In this document: one piece after another, positions 1 to 5,260 of the stretch
How the letters are laid out: the number at the start of each line of letters is the position of its first letter
Position numbering within the stretch: the stretch's first letter is position 1
Assembly: GCA_024710675.1 (NCBI GenBank)
Contig: JANJUH010000145.1
Location: 1-6,140 of the forward strand
Direction of reading: 5' to 3'
DNA length: 6,140 bases
Origin: Lysobacterales bacterium
Lineage (GTDB): Bacteria; Pseudomonadota; Gammaproteobacteria; Xanthomonadales; SZUA-5
Notes under the pieces: generated by a model
What the model saw: the letters and a program-made list of their open reading frames with translations, nothing else
Database searches by the model: none
What the model was told of the DNA's origin: nothing
Made by a program: the position numbers and the translations under genes

Positions 1-677
1 GCCAGCGCCTGCGCGCGATGCAGGTGGCCGAGCGCGATGTAGGCCAGTTCGGGCGGGAAGAGCGCGTGATCGATCGCCTCCTGGCCACCGACCACGAGGC
101 GCCGCTCGGATTCCTCCGACAGCGCGCCGCCGGCGACGTGCAGGTGGCCCGTGGCGATCAGCGCGACACCGGGTTCGAGCTCAGGCAGGGCGGCGTCGAC
201 CGCCGCGCGATAGGCCGCGGCGATGCCTTGCGCGTAGTCGCTCCCGGGTAGTTCGACCGGGCGCAGGAAGGGCAGGGGCAGCACGCGGGCAGAGATCTGG
301 TCATCGCGGCCACGCAGCGGGATGGCCGGCAACGCCCCACCGCGATGCTGGCCGACCACATGCACCGAGAGCGCGTGCAGCACCGCGGACGGGGCCTCCA
401 GCCGCGCCGGCGAGTCGTGGTTGCCGGCGACGACGATGATCTCGAGGCCCGGGCAACGCCGCGCCGCCTCGGCCAGGAAGCGGTAGTACAGGCGCTGCGC
501 CTCGGCCGGCGGATTGGCCGAATCGAAGATGTCGCCGGCGACGATCAGCGCATCGGCGGCGCGTTCGACCAAGGTGTCGAGCAGCCAGGCGAGGAAGGCC
601 GCATGCTCGGCGTGGCGATCGTGGCCGTGCAGGCTCTGGCCGAGATGCCAGTCGGCGCTGTGAATCAGGCGCAACAT
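1..677 (-). CDS. sbcD: Exonuclease subunit SbcD, N-terminal part (3' end outside window)
   Basis: SbcD is the Mre11-type metallophosphoesterase subunit of the SbcCD (Rad50-Mre11-like) nuclease, which opens DNA hairpins and trims double-strand ends in the cytoplasm using Mn2+. Reading from the ATG at 677-675 gives 225 complete codons with no stop before the window edge; E. coli SbcD is about 400 residues. The metallophosphoesterase motifs appear in order: SADWHLG (Asp9, His11), VAGDIFD (Asp49), AGNHDS (Asn86, His87), TGHLH (His178, His180) and ALGHLHRAQ (His218, His220). The stretch PPELAYIALGHLHRAQ closely resembles E. coli SbcD. No clear Shine-Dalgarno sequence precedes the ATG, but the protein starts exactly where the family does (MLRLIHSADWHLGQ). 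The gene is divergent from the cluster that starts at 935. Its usual partner sbcC would be expected downstream, left of the window. The family call is very secure. Confidence 0.95.
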   Translation of the reverse strand, partial: MLRLIHSADWHLGQSLHGHDRHAEHAAFLAWLLDTLVERAADALIVAGDIFDSANPPAEAQRLYYRFLAEAARRCPGLEIIVVAGNHDSPARLEAPSAVLHALSVHVVGQHRGGALPAIPLRGRDDQISARVLPLPFLRPVELPGSDYAQGIAAAYRAAVDAALPELEPGVALIATGHLHVAGGALSEESERRLVVGGQEAIDHALFPPELAYIALGHLHRAQAL

Positions 678-763
678 GATCGTGTACGTCCCGTGTCCAG
701 CGATCGTGCAGCAGTTGCAGGCAAGGTGGGTGTCGCCTCGGGATCAGGGCATGGGTTCTACGC

Positions 764-769
764 TACCAT
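764..769 (+). promoter_or_regulatory. TACCAT -10-like element in the divergent intergenic region
   Basis: The hexamer TACCAT lies in the context GCTACCATCG-GCCGCC. Nearly the same string occurs at 5225-5239, just upstream of the secreted-protein gene. If this is a sigma-70-type -10 box, transcription would start near 776 and give the cluster at 935 a leader of about 160 nt that contains the nested dyads at 821-843. No convincing -35 hexamer sits 16-18 bp upstream and there is no TGn extension here, so the call rests mainly on the shared motif. Confidence 0.25.
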
Positions 770-820
770 CGGCCGCCCTGGCCACGCGCGTTTCCGGTGC
801 GTCGTGCAGACCGGACGCTT

Positions 821-843
821 CGCCGTGGTGCACGGCGTGCACC
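821..843 (+). promoter_or_regulatory. Two overlapping perfect dyads (operator or bistable leader hairpin)
   Basis: Two perfect 7-bp inverted repeats with 3-nt centres overlap. One is CGCCGTG-gtg-CACGGCG at 821-837, and the other is GGTGCAC-ggc-GTGCACC at 827-843. As RNA they exclude each other, because 827-837 is used by both. As DNA the second is a 17-bp palindrome centred at 835, about 97 bp upstream of the start site predicted from the sigma-54-like element at 905-921. That is a usual distance for an activator site. Its half-site order and spacing do not match the NtrC consensus. The structure is seen directly; the function is inferred. Confidence 0.4.
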
Positions 844-904
844 GATGGCGGGCAGGGTGGCCGGGGAGCCGTATCGGCCAGCCCGCTGATTGATCCCGGA
901 CCCG

Positions 905-921
905 TTGGCACGAATTTCGCA
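905..921 (+). promoter_or_regulatory. Candidate sigma-54 (RpoN) -24/-12 promoter
   Basis: The sequence TTGGCACG-AATT-TCGCA matches the sigma-54 consensus YTGGCACG-N4-TTGCW at 12 of 13 specified positions, with T to C at 918 as the only mismatch. The invariant GG (907-908) and GC (919-920) are exactly 10 bp apart. The predicted start site is near 932, only about 3 nt before the ATG at 935, so the transcript would be almost leaderless. That is unusual for sigma-54 and is the main reason for caution. A competing reading is that TAGCCT (923-928) acts as the -10 box of a leaderless sigma-70 transcript starting at the ATG. Confidence 0.4.
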
Positions 922-934
922 GTAGCCTCGCGAC

Positions 935-2344
935 ATGGATGCCTTCAACGAAATGTTCGCCACCGACGGGCGTCCGCATGCTCATTGCGCCGGCTACGCG
1001 GCCTGGCTGGGCGCGCAGTCCCCGGAGCGCCTCGCGCACGAGCGCGCCAAGGCCGATGCCTTGTTCCACCGGGTTGGCATCACCTTTGCGGTCTACGGTG
1101 AAGCCGAGGGTACCGAGCGGCTGATTCCCTTCGACATCGTGCCGCGCATCATCGCGCCGGCCGAGTGGCGACTCCTCGCCGAGGGCCTGCGCCAGCGCGT
1201 GCGGGCACTGAACGCCTTCCTCGGCGACATCTACGGCGCTCAGGAGATCCTGCGCGCCGGCGTGGTCCCGGCCGAAGCGGTACTCTGCAATTCTCAGTAC
1301 CGGCCCGAGATGCAGGGCATCGCGGTGGCCGAGGGCATCTACGCGCACATCGCCGGCATCGATGTGGTTCGCGACGGGGAGGGCCGCTTCCGCGTGCTCG
1401 AGGACAATTTGCGCGTGCCTTCCGGCGTCTCCTACATGCTGGAGAACCGCAAGGTGATGATGCGGCTGTTCCCGGATCTCTTCGGTGAGATCCCGGTGGC
1501 GCCGGTCGAGCACTACCCGGATGTGCTGCTTGGCAATTTGCGCAGCGTGGCACCGGTCGGCGTGACCGATCCCACTGTCGTCGTGCTCACGCCCGGTGCC
1601 TATAACAGCGCCTACTTCGAGCACGCCTTCCTCGCCCAGCAGATGGGTGTCGAGCTGGTCGAGGGTCAGGACCTGTTCGTGCGCGACCTGGTGGTCTACA
1701 TGCGCACCACCCGCGGACCGCGCCGGGTCGACGTGATCTATCGCCGCATCGACGACGATTTCCTCGATCCGCTGGTGTTCCGGGCCGACTCGACCCTCGG
1801 CGTGCCGGGCCTGCTCAGCGCCTACCGCGCCGGCCGCGTGACCATTGCCAATGCGATCGGCACCGGGGTGGCCGACGACAAGTCGATCTATCCCTACGTG
1901 CCGGACATGATCCGCTTCTACCTCGGCGAGGCGGCGCTGATCGACAACGTAGACACCTACATCCTGCGGCGGCCGGAGGATCTGGCCTACACGCTGGCCA
2001 ATCTCGGGGAGTTGGTGGTCAAGGAAGTCCACGGCGCCGGTGGCTACGGCATGCTGATCGGGCCCAAGGCGACGCGCGCGGAGATCGCCGAGTTCCGCGC
2101 CCGCATCGAGGCCAATCCGGCGCATTACATTGCCCAGCCCACGTTGGCGCTGTCGACCTGCCCGACCTTTGTCGAGGAAGGCCTGGCGCCACGCCATGTG
2201 GACCTGCGGCCTTTCGTGCTGTCGGGCCGCGAGGTCACGATCGTGCCGGGCGGTTTGACCCGGGTGGCCTTGCGCGAGGGCTCGCTGGTGGTCAACTCCT
2301 CGCAGGGCGGTGGGACCAAGGACACCTGGGTGCTCGAGGCCTGA
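935..2344 (+). CDS. Circularly permuted ATP-grasp protein of the Anbu cluster (COG2308)
   Basis: This 469-residue cytoplasmic protein belongs to the circularly permuted ATP-grasp group once called DUF404/DUF407. ATP-grasp enzymes join a carboxylate to an amine through an acylphosphate intermediate, so a ligase making an amide or peptide bond is expected; the substrate is unknown. Visible signatures are VGITFAVYG (47-55), IPFDIVPRII (64-73), VLEDNLRVPSGVSYMLENR (154-172), VDVIYRRIDDDFLDP (265-279), the nucleotide-binding-like VVKEVHGAGGYGML (361-374, with Lys363), DLRPFVL (423-429) and the terminal VNSSQGGGTKDTWV (453-466). The length fits the stand-alone family. The ATG at 935 gives the usual family beginning (MDAFNEMFATDG), although no Shine-Dalgarno sequence precedes it; Met7 at 953 is the only close alternative. 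It is the first gene of the cluster, 2 bp before the alpha-E gene. The family is certain; the reaction is inferred. Confidence 0.93.
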   Translation: MDAFNEMFATDGRPHAHCAGYAAWLGAQSPERLAHERAKADALFHRVGITFAVYGEAEGTERLIPFDIVPRIIAPAEWRLLAEGLRQRVRALNAFLGDIYGAQEILRAGVVPAEAVLCNSQYRPEMQGIAVAEGIYAHIAGIDVVRDGEGRFRVLEDNLRVPSGVSYMLENRKVMMRLFPDLFGEIPVAPVEHYPDVLLGNLRSVAPVGVTDPTVVVLTPGAYNSAYFEHAFLAQQMGVELVEGQDLFVRDLVVYMRTTRGPRRVDVIYRRIDDDFLDPLVFRADSTLGVPGLLSAYRAGRVTIANAIGTGVADDKSIYPYVPDMIRFYLGEAALIDNVDTYILRRPEDLAYTLANLGELVVKEVHGAGGYGMLIGPKATRAEIAEFRARIEANPAHYIAQPTLALSTCPTFVEEGLAPRHVDLRPFVLSGREVTIVPGGLTRVALREGSLVVNSSQGGGTKDTWVLEA

Positions 2345-2346
2345 CG

Positions 2347-3255
2347 ATGCTGAGCCGGACTGCCGATCACCTGTACTGGATGTCGCGCTACCTCGAGCGC
2401 GCGGAGAACCTCGCGCGCCTGCTCGACTCGCTCTATCGCCGCTCGCTGCTGCCGCACCGCGAAGCATCGCAGGCCTGGCGCTGGCGGGCGACACTGGAGG
2501 CGCTCGGCGTCGCCGAGGCCTATGCGCGGCAGTGCGGCGATCTTGACCCGCAGCGCGCTTTCGCCTTCCTCGCCACCGATCGTGATCACGCCGGCAGCAT
2601 CGTCTCGCTGCTGCGCGAGGCGCGCGAGAACGCGCGAGCGGTGCGCGGCACCATCACCGCGGAAATGTGGGAGACGCTCAATACCAGCTACATCGATCTG
2701 CGCGGCGCGGCCGAGCGCGATCGCGGCGAGTTCCTCGAATGGGTCAAGTACCGCTCGCACCTCTCGCGCGGAGTGACGGTCGGCACCATGTTGCGCGACG
2801 AGGCCTTCCATTTCACGCGGATCGGCATCTACCTCGAGCGCGCCGACTTCATCCCGCGCCTGGTCCTGAGCCATTGGCGCAGCGAGGCGCGCGGCAGCGA
2901 TGCGGCGAGCTGGAGCGTGCTGCTGCGCGCGCTGTCGGCCTTCGAGGTCTACCGCCGGGTGTTCCGCGACAGCGTGACGCCGCGGCGGGTGGTCGAGCTC
3001 CTGCTGCTGCAGCGCGATTTCCCGCGCTCGCTCAGACGCTGCCTGTCCGAAGTCGTCACCAGCCTGGCGGCGGTGCGCAACGAGGCCTCGGCCGAGACCG
3101 AGCGACTGGCCGGGGCCCTCCATGCCGACCTGCAGTTCGGGCGCATGGCCGATCATCCCGACGAGGCCGTCCCGGCGCTGCTCGAGCGCATCGAGCAGCG
3201 CGTGCGCACGGTGGCGCTGGGCGTGACCGACAACTTCCTTGTCTCGGCTTCCTGA
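2347..3255 (+). CDS. Alpha-E domain protein (DUF403, COG2307)
   Basis: This 302-residue protein is predicted to be helical and belongs to the alpha-E family. In other genomes the family is encoded beside, or fused to, circularly permuted ATP-grasp proteins. Its biochemical role is unknown; it may be a partner or scaffold for the ligase. The N-terminus MLSRTADHLYWMSRYLERAEN is the family hallmark. A related motif recurs in the second half, MLRDEAFHFTRIGIYLERADF (148-168), so YLERA appears at both 15-19 and 162-166, which suggests an ancient internal duplication. No signal peptide, membrane segment or known catalytic motif is visible. The ATG lies 2 bp after the ATP-grasp stop codon, and GAGG at 2336-2339 provides a ribosome-binding site inside the upstream gene, so translational coupling is likely. 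The family call is secure; the function is open. Confidence 0.93.
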   Translation: MLSRTADHLYWMSRYLERAENLARLLDSLYRRSLLPHREASQAWRWRATLEALGVAEAYARQCGDLDPQRAFAFLATDRDHAGSIVSLLREARENARAVRGTITAEMWETLNTSYIDLRGAAERDRGEFLEWVKYRSHLSRGVTVGTMLRDEAFHFTRIGIYLERADFIPRLVLSHWRSEARGSDAASWSVLLRALSAFEVYRRVFRDSVTPRRVVELLLLQRDFPRSLRRCLSEVVTSLAAVRNEASAETERLAGALHADLQFGRMADHPDEAVPALLERIEQRVRTVALGVTDNFLVSAS

Positions 3256-3257
3256 GG
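3253..3257 (+). promoter_or_regulatory. Ribosome-binding site that selects the GTG start at 3266
   Basis: TGAGG overlaps the alpha-E stop codon (TGA, 3253-3255) and lies 8 nt before the GTG at 3266. The in-frame TTG at 3239, which would add nine residues (MSRLPEVTR), has no Shine-Dalgarno sequence. The shorter protein begins MLHIRHETVYRYD, which is the usual start for the transglutaminase N-terminal domain family. The site also suggests translational coupling to alpha-E. Confidence 0.6.
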
Positions 3258-3265
3258 TCACGCGC

Positions 3266-4072
3266 GTGCTGCATATCCGCCACGAGACGGTGTACCGCTA
3301 CGACCACCCCGTCAAGCACAGCGTGCAGGCCTTGCGCCTCACACCACGCAACGATGGCGGCCAGCGCGTGCTGCGCTGGACGATCACGACACCCGGACGG
3401 CGCTACGAGCAGTTCGACGCGCACGGCAACCTGACCCACTGGCTGGCCGTCGACGAGCCCCACGAGGAGATCCGCATCCTCGCCGAGGGTGTCGTCGATG
3501 CGGCGCGCGCCGACAGCACGCTGCCCGACGCTGGCGGTCTCGCTCCTCTCGTCTATGCCGGCGCAACGGCACTGACGACACCCGCGCCGGCCTTCGCGCC
3601 TCTGCTGGAACCGACCTTGTCGCCCGGCCGCGTCGGGGCCAGCGCCTTGCTCGGGCTCGCCGAACGCATCTGCGAACGCGTGCGCTACCGCCGCGGCACC
3701 ACCGATGTCGGCCACAGCGCGCTCGACGCGCTGGAACTCGGCGAGGGCGTCTGCCAGGACCATGCTCATGTCTTCCTGGTCGCCTGCCGGATGGCGGGAT
3801 TGCCGGCGCGCTATGTCAGTGGCTATGTCGACAGCAGAGGCGAAGAGGCCGCCAGTCACGCCTGGGCCGATGTCTGGATCGCGCGCGAACGTGTGTGGCT
3901 GTCGGTCGATGTCAGTCACCAGCGGCTCGCGGGCAGCGACCACTGTCGGATTGCCGTCGGTCGCGACTACCTCGATGCCGCCCCGGTGCGCGGCGTGCGC
4001 CGTGGTGGTGGCGCCGAGTCCATGGACGTCGCGGTGCTGATCGCGCGCAATGCCGAGGCGATGCAGCAGTAG
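3266..4072 (+). CDS. Transglutaminase-like cysteine protease of the Anbu cluster (COG1305)
   Basis: This cytoplasmic protein of 268 residues starts at a GTG codon. An N-terminal bacterial transglutaminase-like beta domain occupies roughly residues 1-85 (LHIRHETVYRYDHPVKHSVQ), followed by a transglutaminase-core papain-like fold. The catalytic triad is complete: Cys163 in GEGVCQDHAHVF, His198 in ASHAWADVWI and Asp215 in WLSVDVSHQ. The C-terminal GRDYLDAAPVRGVRRGGG is typical of the family. Bacterial members usually act as proteases or peptide hydrolases rather than protein cross-linkers, so trimming or removing a peptide made by the ATP-grasp ligase is plausible but inferred. The gene starts 10 bp after the alpha-E stop codon and is probably co-translated with it. 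An in-frame TTG at 3239 would overlap alpha-E by 17 bp and is less likely. No signal peptide is present, which fits a cytoplasmic role beside Anbu. Confidence 0.92.
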   Translation: MLHIRHETVYRYDHPVKHSVQALRLTPRNDGGQRVLRWTITTPGRRYEQFDAHGNLTHWLAVDEPHEEIRILAEGVVDAARADSTLPDAGGLAPLVYAGATALTTPAPAFAPLLEPTLSPGRVGASALLGLAERICERVRYRRGTTDVGHSALDALELGEGVCQDHAHVFLVACRMAGLPARYVSGYVDSRGEEAASHAWADVWIARERVWLSVDVSHQRLAGSDHCRIAVGRDYLDAAPVRGVRRGGGAESMDVAVLIARNAEAMQQ

Positions 4073-4106
4073 CATCCTTGCTGCGGGCAGGCGCGTGCCT
4101 TGGTAG

Positions 4107-4134
4107 GGTGCCGGTGAGCGCAGCGAACCGCACC
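4107..4134. repeat. Dispersed-type hairpin repeat in the leader of the Anbu gene
   Basis: The arms GGTG (4107-4110) and CGGT (4112-4115) pair with ACCG (4127-4130) and CACC (4131-4134). C4111 is bulged and the loop is GAGCGCAGCGA (4116-4126). With the flanking TAGGGT (4104-4109) it resembles the 'tagggtgcggtgagcg...cgaaccgcacc' element that recurs between genes in many proteobacterial genomes; that resemblance comes from memory and has not been searched. It occupies much of the 86-bp gap between the protease and Anbu genes. There it could stabilise mRNA ends or modulate readthrough. Confidence 0.5.
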
Positions 4135-4158
4135 GACATCCCGGACGAGGACCCCGAC

Positions 4159-4890
4159 ATGACCTATTGCGTGGGCGTGGTGCTGAAGGAAGGACTGGTG
4201 TTCCTGTCCGACTCGCGGACCAATGCCGGCGTCGACGCGATCAGCAGTTTTCGCAAGATGACGGTCTTCGAGCGCCCGGATGACCGCGTGATGGTGCTGC
4301 TCACTGCCGGCAACCTGGCGATCACGCAAGCGGTGGTCGCGGTGCTCAAGCGTCGGCTCGATGCCGAGGACGGCACGCCCAACCTGATGCAGGTGGACTC
4401 GATGTACGCCGCGGCAGAGTGCGTCGGTGATGCGCTGCGCATGGTCCACCAGCGCGATTCGCGGGCGCTCAAGGACCATGGCGTGGAGTTCAACGCCTCT
4501 TTCATCCTCGGCGGCCAGGTCGCCGGCGAGCGGCCAAGGCTGTTCAGCATCTACGCCGCTGGCAATTTCATCGAGGCCACGGCCGATACGCCCTTTTTGC
4601 AGATTGGTGAGTCGAAGTACGGCAAGCCGATCCTCGATCGCATGCTGCGTTTCAACTCCAGCTTGCAGGTGGCCGCCAAGAGCGTGCTGATCTCGATGGA
4701 TTCGACGATGCGTTCGAATCTCTCGGTCGGCCCGCCACTGGACCTGGCGGTGGTGCGCACCGATGGCCTCGCGATGCACCACCACTCGCGGCTGGATGTC
4801 GACCACCCCTATTTCCAGCATATCCACAACGGCTGGGGCAGGGCGCTCACCGCGGCCTTCGCCGGGCTCGAGGATCCGCCGATCGATTGA
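4159..4890 (+). CDS. anbu: Anbu, proteasome-type threonine peptidase (COG3484)
   Basis: This 243-residue protein is Anbu, the bacterial NTN-hydrolase related to HslV and to 20S proteasome beta subunits. Solved family members form open helical rings rather than closed barrels. The start MTYCVGVVLKEG places Thr2 directly after the initiator Met, so Met removal would expose the Thr nucleophile without a propeptide. SDSRTNAG (17-24, with Asp18) and FRKM (31-34, with Lys33) supply the expected catalytic Asp and Lys. LLTAGNLA (47-54), FILGGQ (115-120), LFSIYAAGNFIEAT (128-141), FLQIGESKYGKPILDR (146-161) and SMDSTMRSNLSVGPPLDL (179-196) are conserved family blocks. The frame is open upstream to 3895, but GAGGA (4147-4151), 7 nt before this ATG, and the need for an N-terminal Thr fix the start. 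It is the last gene of the ligase/alpha-E/transglutaminase cluster. Its natural substrates are unknown. Confidence 0.95.
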   Translation: MTYCVGVVLKEGLVFLSDSRTNAGVDAISSFRKMTVFERPDDRVMVLLTAGNLAITQAVVAVLKRRLDAEDGTPNLMQVDSMYAAAECVGDALRMVHQRDSRALKDHGVEFNASFILGGQVAGERPRLFSIYAAGNFIEATADTPFLQIGESKYGKPILDRMLRFNSSLQVAAKSVLISMDSTMRSNLSVGPPLDLAVVRTDGLAMHHHSRLDVDHPYFQHIHNGWGRALTAAFAGLEDPPID

Positions 4891-4891
4891 G

Positions 4892-4908
4892 CGCCGAAGG
4901 CGGCGTTT
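4892..4908 (+). terminator. Weak intrinsic terminator candidate after the Anbu gene
   Basis: CGCCG (4892-4896) pairs with CGGCG (4901-4905) around an AAGG loop and is followed by only three T residues. It begins 2 bp after the Anbu stop codon. The stem is short and the T tract is poor, so termination may depend on Rho or on the downstream repeat hairpins. Confidence 0.35.
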
Positions 4909-4920
4909 GGGTCGTGATTC
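4909..4920 (+). repeat. Fragment of a REP-like repeat
   Basis: GGGTCGTGATTC matches 11 of 12 bases of the REP head at 4925-4936 (GGGTCGGGATTC) and lies immediately upstream of it. It lacks the second arm of the palindrome. It looks like a truncated copy left by duplication or partial excision, although at this length chance cannot be excluded. Confidence 0.35.
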
Positions 4921-4922
4921 CA

Positions 4923-5001
4923 GTGGGTCGGGATTCATCCCGACGCTTTTGTGGACTTCGGGCGAGTCGGATGGAGAGCGTCCGGCTGAAGCCGGACCCA
5001 C
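4923..5001. repeat. REPIN-like element 1 (two REP palindromes, inverted)
   Basis: The left REP starts GTGG at 4923 and contains the perfect hairpin GTCGGGA-TTCA-TCCCGAC (4927-4944), then GCTT. The right REP is the same unit on the opposite strand: GTCCGGC-TGAA-GCCGGAC at 4980-4997, closed by CCAC (4998-5001). Its reverse complement again reads GTGG-GTCCGGC-TTCA-GCCGGAC-GCTC. Two inverted REPs about 35 bp apart with a GTGG head form the layout of REPINs, which are mobilised by RAYT (TnpA-REP) transposases. No RAYT gene lies in this window, so any mobilisation would act in trans. Confidence 0.72.
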
Positions 5002-5044
5002 ACCGGACGCGAGGTTTGGCCAGCTTTCGGGCCGATCCGGTGTG
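4999..5044. repeat. Inverted repeat linking the two REPIN-like elements
   Basis: CACACCGGA (4999-5007) is the perfect 9-bp inverse of TCCGGTGTG (5036-5044), with 28 nt between the arms. The left arm overlaps the end of REPIN 1. The intervening DNA can also pair internally (GGCC at 5018-5021 with GGCC at 5030-5033). The symmetry is seen directly; no function is known. Confidence 0.4.
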
Positions 5045-5058
5045 CCGGGCTGCCTTTC

Positions 5059-5137
5059 GTGGGTCGGGATTCATCCCGACGCTTCTCCCCTGATCCGGCC
5101 GGCTCCGGAAAGAGCCTCCGGATGAAGCCGGCCCCGC
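5059..5137. repeat. REPIN-like element 2, second copy at a 136-bp offset
   Basis: The left REP at 5059-5084 repeats the 4923-4948 unit base for base (GTGG, then GTCGGGA-TTCA-TCCCGAC, then GCTT). The right REP at 5112-5137 is an inverted, decayed version in which CCGG-ATGAAG-CCGG (5118-5131) keeps only part of the stem and the closing CCAC has become CCGC. Both elements are exactly 79 bp, and every corresponding landmark is displaced by 136 bp, so they share one architecture and probably a common origin. The more diverged right half suggests this copy is losing function. Confidence 0.68.
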
Positions 5138-5155
5138 CAGAGCACGCCAGACCGC

Positions 5156-5170
5156 GGTCGCTTGGCGACC
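5156..5170. repeat. Short perfect hairpin GGTCGC-TTG-GCGACC
   Basis: A perfect 6-bp inverted repeat with a 3-nt loop lies about 90 bp before the secreted-protein gene. No T run follows on the plus strand, so an intrinsic terminator is unlikely. A second small dyad, GGTGC-GT-GCACC, sits at 5176-5187. Together they could be operator or structural DNA ahead of the promoter at 5224-5232. Confidence 0.3.
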
Positions 5171-5223
5171 CGGTGGGTGCGTGCACCGCATCACCATCGG
5201 TCTCGGTTTGCGGCGACGGTCGC

Positions 5224-5232
5224 TGCTACCAT
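5224..5232 (+). promoter_or_regulatory. Extended -10 promoter candidate for the secreted propeller protein
   Basis: TGC-TACCAT is an extended -10 box (TGn followed by a hexamer). The predicted start site near 5239-5240 gives a leader of about 21 nt holding the ribosome-binding site GGAG (5251-5254), 6 nt before the ATG at 5261. No good -35 sequence sits at 17 bp, which extended -10 promoters can tolerate. The same GCTACCATCG core recurs at 762-771. Confidence 0.45.
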
Positions 5233-5260
5233 CGCCGCCTTTGGTCTCCTGGAGCCGCCG

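Noticed and set aside
827..843. NtrC binding site
   Set aside because: The arms do contain TGCAC and GTGCA, but only 3 bp separate them instead of the 7 bp in the usual NtrC site, so the geometry is wrong.
905..928. Sigma-70 promoter pairing TTGGCA with TAGCCT
   Set aside because: The spacer is only 12 bp, too short for -35/-10 recognition. The same bases fit the sigma-54 -24/-12 pattern better.
758..2494. A 578-codon open frame on the minus strand opposite the ATP-grasp gene
   Set aside because: Long antisense frames are expected in GC-rich coding DNA. Its translation is low-complexity and Arg/His/Gly/Ala-rich with no recognisable family, while the plus strand encodes a clear conserved protein.
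3239..3265. TTG start for the transglutaminase-like protein
   Set aside because: No ribosome-binding site precedes it and the added nine residues do not resemble the family N-terminus. The GTG at 3266 has both.
3895..4158. Upstream extension of the Anbu frame (331-residue version)
   Set aside because: It would run inside the transglutaminase gene and the hairpin repeat, and would hide the Thr that must follow the initiator Met. The ribosome-binding site at 4147-4151 supports the ATG at 4159.
4923..5137. CRISPR array
   Set aside because: The repeats are palindromic and partly inverted, with only two direct copies 136 bp apart, and no cas genes are present. The REPIN architecture explains them better.
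5156..5170. Intrinsic terminator
   Set aside because: The stem is perfect but short and is followed by CGGTGGG rather than a T tract; on the minus strand it is followed by GCGGTC.
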